DNA of 18,677 bases from Desulfobacterales bacterium (GTDB taxonomy: Bacteria > Desulfobacterota > Desulfobacteria > Desulfobacterales > Desulfobacteraceae). Under the pieces are notes generated by a model, which did not search any database, was not told where the DNA came from, and saw nothing but the letters and a program-made list of their open reading frames with translations. Position numbers and translations under genes: made by a program. The stretch spans positions 1 through 18,677 of the forward strand of contig JAKSBO010000816.1 of the NCBI GenBank assembly GCA_022361095.1, written 5' to 3'. This document shows positions 14,790 to 18,677 of this stretch, piece by piece. Each line of letters starts with the position of its first letter. The stretch's first letter is position 1.

Positions 14790-16046
14790 ATGAAGCAGGT
14801 AGTTCCCAGAAAGATTAAGGACCAGGTGGTCACAGTACCGGGCTCCAAAAGCATTTCACACAGGATGCTGATCTGCGCCGCCCTGGCCGACGGTATATCT
14901 GAAATTCATAATGTCCTGGAGAGCCAGGATATTTCCCTGACCCGCAAAACCCTGGCATGCATGGGGGCTCAAATTGAGCCCAGAGGCGACGGCGTCCTGT
15001 CGGTCACAGGTTTCGGCGGACGGCCAAAGCCCTGGCCGGAACCTATTCATCTTGGCAATTCCGGCACGTCCATGCGCCTTTTGGCCGGTATTGCCGCCCT
15101 GGGCAATACCCCATATACCCTGACCGGAGATGAACGTATGCGCCAGCGTCCCATGGGTGAACTTTTAGATGCCCTTGGCCGTATCCGGATCAGTGCATCT
15201 TCCCAAAGCAATGAAGGCACACCGCCGGTTATCATCCAGGGCGGTGACAGGGCAGGGGGGCGAACGCTTCTTGACTGCTCCCGCTCGAGCCAGTACCTGT
15301 CAGCCCTGCTGATGGCCGGGGCTTTTTTTGATAATGGCCTTGTGATTGATTTGACCGGGCCTGCCGTATCCCAGCCATATATTGATTTAACGTTGGATGT
15401 GATGAATCAGTTCGGGGTCAATGCCTTTCATATATCCGACACCTGCTATGAAGTCCCGGGGGCCCAGACCTATTCATCCGGAACCAGATCCGTGGAACCC
15501 GATCTTTCCAATGCCGGTTATTTCTGGGCAACCGGTGCGGTAACCGGTGCGGATATCGGTGTGGATAACATCGGCACCACCTCGCTGCAGGGTGATGTAA
15601 AACAGGCATATATATTTGAACAGATGGGCTGTACGGTAAATCATGACGGCCGGGTCCTGCGGGTCAAGGGAGATTCTTTACACGGCGTGGATGTGGATAT
15701 GTCCGATACGCCGGATGCCGTGCCTGCTGTGGCAGTGACCGCGGCATTTGCCCAAGGCACCACCCGGATTACAAATATTGGTCATCTTAGGGTCAAGGAG
15801 TGCGACCGAATTGATGCAGTGTGTTCCCAGCTCTCCAAAATGGGGATTAAAGCGGTACAGGGCCCGGATTTTATGGAAATTACCGGCGGTACCCCCCATG
15901 GGGCTGTCATTGAAACCTTTAACGACCATCGCATTGCCATGGCCTTTGCCGTTGCAGGCCTTCGGGTAGAGGGCATGAAAATCGAAAATCCCGTATGCGT
16001 GGAAAAATCATTCCCCACATTCTGGCGGCTTTTTGAATCCCTGTAA
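14790..16046 (+). CDS. aroA: 3-phosphoshikimate 1-carboxyvinyltransferase (EPSP synthase)
   Basis: Joins shikimate 3-phosphate and phosphoenolpyruvate into EPSP, the target reaction of glyphosate. The 418 residues are of normal length, with two six-repeat halves. Motifs seen are VPGSKSISHR (from about residue 11), LGNSGTSMRLLAG (88-100), QRPMGELLDAL, SSQYLSALL, the catalytic region PDLSNAGYFW, VKECDRI (335-341) and the end motif FNDHRIAMA (from 377). The PEP/glyphosate loop reads GNSGTSMRL rather than the class I form GNAGTAMRP, so Leu97 takes the place of E. coli Pro101; this is closer to the class II style. AAAGGAG at 14777-14783, overlapping the aroE stop, gives a good ribosome site. Confidence 0.96.
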   Translation: MKQVVPRKIKDQVVTVPGSKSISHRMLICAALADGISEIHNVLESQDISLTRKTLACMGAQIEPRGDGVLSVTGFGGRPKPWPEPIHLGNSGTSMRLLAGIAALGNTPYTLTGDERMRQRPMGELLDALGRIRISASSQSNEGTPPVIIQGGDRAGGRTLLDCSRSSQYLSALLMAGAFFDNGLVIDLTGPAVSQPYIDLTLDVMNQFGVNAFHISDTCYEVPGAQTYSSGTRSVEPDLSNAGYFWATGAVTGADIGVDNIGTTSLQGDVKQAYIFEQMGCTVNHDGRVLRVKGDSLHGVDVDMSDTPDAVPAVAVTAAFAQGTTRITNIGHLRVKECDRIDAVCSQLSKMGIKAVQGPDFMEITGGTPHGAVIETFNDHRIAMAFAVAGLRVEGMKIENPVCVEKSFPTFWRLFESL

Positions 16047-16059
16047 AAAAGGAGAGACC

Positions 16060-16581
16060 ATGGGGCCCATTTTTCTTATCGGATACCGGTGTACCGGCAA
16101 AACCACTACCGGAAAGCATCTTGCCGCTCTTTTAGATAAACGCTTTCTGGATACGGATCTGGTTTTGGAAGCAACTTACAGCACTTCCATTGCACAGATG
16201 GTGGCCCGGCACGGCTGGTCTTATTTCAGGGCAAAAGAGACGGAAACGCTTATGAATCTGGATTTAAAAACAGGGCCGGTTATCGCCACGGGCGGGGGGA
16301 TTATCCTTGCAGAAGAAAACAGGCTGTTTTTAAAAAAGAACGGCGCTGTTGTTTATCTTTATGCCACAGCCCCTGTTTTAACGGACAGAATCCGTAAAGA
16401 CGAACAGAATACAGAACGAAGACCGGATCTTACCCATGACAGTCTTGCCCTTGAAACACAAAAAATGCTTGAGCTTAGGAATCCCTTATATAGGGCCCTT
16501 GCAGATATATCCATTAACACGGAAGAATATAATCCGAAAGCGGCGGCTCTTCAAATCATGGCCGGACTCGACGCGAAGTAA
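16060..16581 (+). CDS. aroK: Shikimate kinase
   Basis: Phosphorylates shikimate at the 3-OH with ATP, one step before AroA. The 173 residues hold all key parts: the P-loop GYRCTGKTT (8-16), shikimate-binding D33 (LDTD), R57 in YFRAKE and the GGG of IATGGG (78-80), the lid RRPDL (120-124), and R140 near the C-terminus. The P-loop has Cys11 where many AroK proteins have Gly, but the GxxxxGKT pattern is kept. I set the start at ATG 16060 because AAGGAG at 16049-16054 lies 5 bases upstream. A longer frame from TTG 16033 would run into the aroA coding end and has no ribosome site. It sits 13 bases after aroA. Confidence 0.94.
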   Translation: MGPIFLIGYRCTGKTTTGKHLAALLDKRFLDTDLVLEATYSTSIAQMVARHGWSYFRAKETETLMNLDLKTGPVIATGGGIILAEENRLFLKKNGAVVYLYATAPVLTDRIRKDEQNTERRPDLTHDSLALETQKMLELRNPLYRALADISINTEEYNPKAAALQIMAGLDAK

Positions 16582-16616
16582 GGCATCGGCTTTCCAATAA
16601 AATAGGAGAATTTTTA

Positions 16617-17000
16617 ATGAACATAATAACCCATCAATTAATAGACAAGGAACTTTGCGGAACGCCCGTTATGGTGGAAAATGGAAAAAGCCGTGTGGAA
16701 TATATGACCACGCCCAGGATGGCTGCAGATGGCTCCGGTCTGGTACATGGCGGATTTATTTTCGGGCTTGCCGACTATGCTGCCATGCTTGCTGTCAATC
16801 ACCCCAATGTTGTGCTTGGCGGCGCAGATGTGAAATTTTTAAAACCTGTCAAAGCAGGAGACGCTGTCTATGCCCAGGCCGGTGTTACATCGGTTTCCGG
16901 TAAAAAACAGATGGTCGACGTTATAGTTAAACGTGAAGATGAGGTGGTTTTCAAAGGTGAATTTTCATGTTTTGTTTTGGAGAAACACGTTCTTGAATAA
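16617..17000 (+). CDS. Hotdog-fold thioesterase-like protein (PaaI type)
   Basis: A 127-residue single-domain hotdog protein. The hallmark is the helix-opening motif LVHGGFIFGLADYAA: H44-G45-G46, with D53 at the place where PaaI-type thioesterases keep an acidic catalytic residue. The strands that follow (NVVLGGADVKFLKPVKAGD) fit the fold. Such enzymes usually hydrolyse acyl-CoA thioesters, but the substrate cannot be told from sequence. AGGAG at 16603-16607 precedes the ATG. It lies 35 bases after aroK on the same strand and is followed by the terminator at 17099, so it is probably the last gene of the aromatic unit. No direct tie to shikimate metabolism is visible. Confidence 0.82.
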   Translation: MNIITHQLIDKELCGTPVMVENGKSRVEYMTTPRMAADGSGLVHGGFIFGLADYAAMLAVNHPNVVLGGADVKFLKPVKAGDAVYAQAGVTSVSGKKQMVDVIVKREDEVVFKGEFSCFVLEKHVLE

Positions 17001-17077
17001 CGGCCATGGGCCGGCCTGGTCTATCAGCACCCAGGCTCGTCCCACAACAAAACATGAAAGAAACTTAGTGAGTTATT
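17001..17077 (+). repeat. Structured intergenic repeat, copy 2 (directly after thioesterase stop)
   Basis: Second copy of the element at 6604. It again begins on the first base after a TAA stop. It folds as GGG (17008-17010), CG (17012-17013) and GCCTGG (17014-17019) pairing with CCAGGC (17031-17036), CG (17038-17039) and CCC (17041-17043), with an 11-base loop, one bulge and one mismatch. The small leading hairpin is CGGCC-ATG-GGCCG; relative to copy 1, the second pair changed from A-T to G-C on both sides. Loop and inner stem differ in length (6 bases shorter) and sequence, yet pairing is kept. Confidence 0.75.
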
Positions 17078-17098
17078 AATACTTTCATATTAAACAAT

Positions 17099-17144
17099 AA
17101 TCCCAAGCGCCCATGTTTTATCAATACAGGGCGCTTGGGATTTT
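17099..17144. terminator. Strong terminator between convergent genes
   Basis: AATCCCAAGCGCCC (17099-17112) and GGGCGCTTGGGATT (17129-17142) form a perfect 14-bp stem with a 16-base loop. The plus strand continues into a short T-run to 17144, and the minus strand into TTATTG. It lies between the plus-strand thioesterase gene and the minus-strand gene ending at 17164, so it can serve both directions. Confidence 0.88.
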
Positions 17145-17163
17145 GTGATCAATGTTGGATATT

Positions 17164-17490
17164 TTAAGCGTCTTGGGGTGCTTTGATCATATCGCTTTCC
17201 ATCATGTCGGCAATACCTAAGGCGGAATTCAGGGCATCGTTTATCATGAAAAGCTGAATTTTCAACGTTTTTAATGAAGCCGGAGTGGCAGCGATTTTTT
17301 CTTCTGACGCAAGAAGTGACGAAAACATATCCGCTTTCCGGGCAAATCCGGACAAACGATCACTGAACTGAACGATCTGTTTTGCCCACTTGTCCCGCTC
17401 TTCCCTCGTAAGTTCAATGTTTGCGTTGTCAGTGCCGTTAATCAGATGGTCAATCTGGTACTCTTGAGGGTTGGCAATGATTTCGTACAT
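17164..17490 (-). CDS. Unrecognised small protein, 108 residues
   Basis: I do not recognise this protein. It is real by sequence signs: on the minus strand an AAGGAG (17499-17504) sits 8 bases before the ATG, and a strong terminator follows its stop. The product is acidic to neutral, with no signal peptide or membrane segment, and looks mostly helical. It opens MYEIIANPQEYQ, and its C-terminal half (about 50-105) is rich in Ala, Ser, Leu and Met, including QLFMINDALNSALGIADMME. It is flanked by the convergent aromatic unit and by a TolC-type gene on the same strand with a 329-base gap, so it is probably transcribed alone. A cytoplasmic helical bundle is the most one can infer. Confidence 0.75.
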   Translation of the reverse strand: MYEIIANPQEYQIDHLINGTDNANIELTREERDKWAKQIVQFSDRLSGFARKADMFSSLLASEEKIAATPASLKTLKIQLFMINDALNSALGIADMMESDMIKAPQDA

Positions 17491-17819
17491 AGTTTGTGCT
17501 CCTTTTCATTTAAAAAGTCCAAACCGATGGGCTGTGCAAAAAATTTTGCCTGCAAAACATGAGGTCCGGCCAGGGAACAAAGGCACTTTATTCGTCTAAC
17601 CGGTGTCTGGCCAGGGGCCATATCCGCAATCAGGGCAAAATTTTTATGACACCATCAAATTTTATGAAGGATAAGCGGGTCCCGAGGGTTAGTCAAGCTT
17701 AGATGCCGAGAACATTAAATATTCAGAATGGTTTTATTTGGATCTGGCGCTAACAAGCCTCTAACATTGGTGTTTGATCGGTGTTTTTTTAATTTGGTAT
17801 GTTTGAATAAGGATTCATT
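17491..17819. other. Intergenic region between the small protein and tolC-like gene
   Basis: This 329-base gap holds the 5' region of the minus-strand small gene and the 3' side of the tolC-like gene. Visible items are the AT-rich palindrome GCAAAA-AA-TTTTGC at 17536-17549, about 45 bases upstream of the small gene start and so a possible operator; a short hairpin TGGCC-AGG-GGCCA at 17608-17620; and a near-direct repeat of AAATTTTATGA around 17638-17668. I found no convincing promoter, no terminator for the tolC-like gene, and no credible open frame. Confidence 0.4.
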
Positions 17820-18677
17820 TTAATTTTCGGTTAAAAAATAATCCAGAATATTCCCCTGGGTGTAAATAATTTTCAATATGGAGAGATAAAAGGACGAGCG
17901 GGCATTGGATATGCGCCGTTGGGCATCAACAAGCAAGGTATTGGCGTCCATTATGTCAATACTGTCTGCCATGCCGTATCTAAACTGCATCTGAACGGCA
18001 TTGTAGTTTTCTTCGGCAGATTTGACTTCATCGGCAAGGTTGATCAGGGTCGATTTTGCGGTGTTAAATTCCAGAAAAGACTGCTTTGATTCAAGGATGA
18101 TCGCCTTTTCTTCGTTGCTTAAGGACTGTTTTGCCTGGCGCAACCGTGCCGAAGCCTGGCGGACCTGGGCGCGCCGCAATCCGCCGTCATACAAGGTAAA
18201 TACCAGCTGGGCCTGGATATATGCCTCTTCGGTATCATATTCCGTTTGGGACCCGGCGCCTGTATCATAAGAGATATCTTTTTCCCGGTACCCGCCTTCA
18301 AGCTCAATGCTGGGCCAATATTCTCCCTTTTCATAGGCAATGGTGCGCCGGGCAATTTCAACATCCTTTTTGGCTTCCATGATTTCATAGCGGTTTTCAA
18401 GGGCATGGGATTTTATCTGTCCAAGGGTAACTGAAAAATTTTCAACATCCTGGATATCTCCGGATGCAATGGAAAACTGATCCTCTATACCCGCAAGCCT
18501 TACGATACCGGCCTTGGCTGTCCGGACATTATTGATTGCAACAATCTGATTGGTTTTCGCCTTTGATAATTCAGCCTGAGCCCGGTACAGGGCCGTCTTT
18601 GTTACACTGCCCACGGAGAGTTTTTCATTTACCGAATCTTTGTAAGTGTCCAGGCGTTTAACTTCGGCATCCGCCAC
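17820..18677 (-). CDS. TolC-family outer membrane efflux protein, C-terminal part (5' end outside window)
   Basis: About 285 residues are visible, read from the right edge; the true start is beyond the window, and the GTG at the edge is just an internal codon. It matches the outer membrane efflux protein family: two long helical hairpin segments with Ala/Gln/Lys/Glu heptads (YRAQAELSKAKTNQIVAINN near the start, then RRAQVRQASARLRQAKQSL), separated by a beta-barrel stretch (SIELEGGYREKD and QLVFTLYDGG). The ending FRYGMADSIDIMDANTLL then RISNARSSFYLSILKIIYTQG is typical of the second repeat. Such trimers form the outer membrane channel of tripartite efflux pumps or type I secretion. The pump partners would be upstream, outside the window, so substrate is unknown. 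Confidence 0.92.
   Translation of the reverse strand: MADAEVKRLDTYKDSVNEKLSVGSVTKTALYRAQAELSKAKTNQIVAINNVRTAKAGIVRLAGIEDQFSIASGDIQDVENFSVTLGQIKSHALENRYEIMEAKKDVEIARRTIAYEKGEYWPSIELEGGYREKDISYDTGAGSQTEYDTEEAYIQAQLVFTLYDGGLRRAQVRQASARLRQAKQSLSNEEKAIILESKQSFLEFNTAKSTLINLADEVKSAEENYNAVQMQFRYGMADSIDIMDANTLLVDAQRRISNARSSFYLSILKIIYTQGNILDYFLTEN

Noticed and set aside
16033..16059. Upstream TTG start for aroK
   Set aside because: Would overlap the aroA end and has no ribosome site, whereas ATG 16060 has AAGGAG at ideal spacing and begins the P-loop strand correctly.
17608..17620. Third copy of the post-stop repeat (TGGCC-AGG-GGCCA resembles CGGCC-ATG-GGCCG)
   Set aside because: Only the short leading hairpin is similar; the CACCCAGGCTC and CAACAAAA blocks are missing and it is not next to a stop codon.
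17491..17819. Tiny open frames and possible mobile-element ends between the small gene and the tolC-like gene
   Set aside because: Frames are under 20 codons with no ribosome site; CTAAC/GTTAG-like pieces do not form an integron attC site or matched inverted ends.
1..18677. CRISPR arrays, tRNA/rRNA genes, insertion sequences, prophage or defence genes
   Set aside because: Looked for in gaps and on both strands; gaps are short and hold no such signals, and all large frames are core housekeeping genes.

Overview
The window looks like a chromosomal housekeeping segment from a Gram-negative, moderate-GC bacterium. Gene content and order (lysS, lolC/E-type gene, lolD, bamA, skp, lpxD, lpxA, lpxI, lpxB) and the use of LpxI instead of LpxH point to Desulfobacterota, probably a Desulfobacteraceae relative. 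That assignment is from recall of gene order and protein style, not from a search.

Layout. Positions 1-248 hold the 3' end of a sensor histidine kinase. From 539 to 11138 runs a tight, same-strand envelope-biogenesis run: lysyl-tRNA synthetase, a LolCD-type lipoprotein-release transporter, BamA, Skp, and lipid A enzymes LpxD, LpxA, LpxI and LpxB, with 4-8 base overlaps or short gaps. No fabZ sits between lpxD and lpxA. A CNNM/CorC-type CBS-domain membrane protein (11178-12434) follows and may have its own promoter inside the end of lpxB. A second unit, 12842-17000, encodes aromatic amino acid biosynthesis: a bifunctional P-protein (pheA), aroE, aroA and aroK, then a small hotdog-fold thioesterase. 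It ends at a strong convergent terminator. On the minus strand lie an unrecognised 108-residue protein and a TolC-type outer membrane protein cut by the window edge.

The most interesting structure lies in the 407-base gap before pheA. A near-consensus promoter is followed by a 25-codon open frame with five Phe and two Tyr codons within residues 3-16. Its 3' end can pair with the left arm of a strong intrinsic terminator. This is the full anatomy of a ribosome-mediated transcription attenuator, predicted to tune the pheA-aroE-aroA-aroK unit to charged tRNA-Phe (perhaps tRNA-Tyr).

A second notable signal is a pair of diverged intergenic repeats, at 6604 and 17001. Each begins on the base directly after a TAA stop codon, and each folds into a long hairpin with compensatory differences between copies. 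No phage, insertion sequence, CRISPR array, tRNA or rRNA was seen. Apart from these regulatory and repeat elements the window is ordinary core genome.
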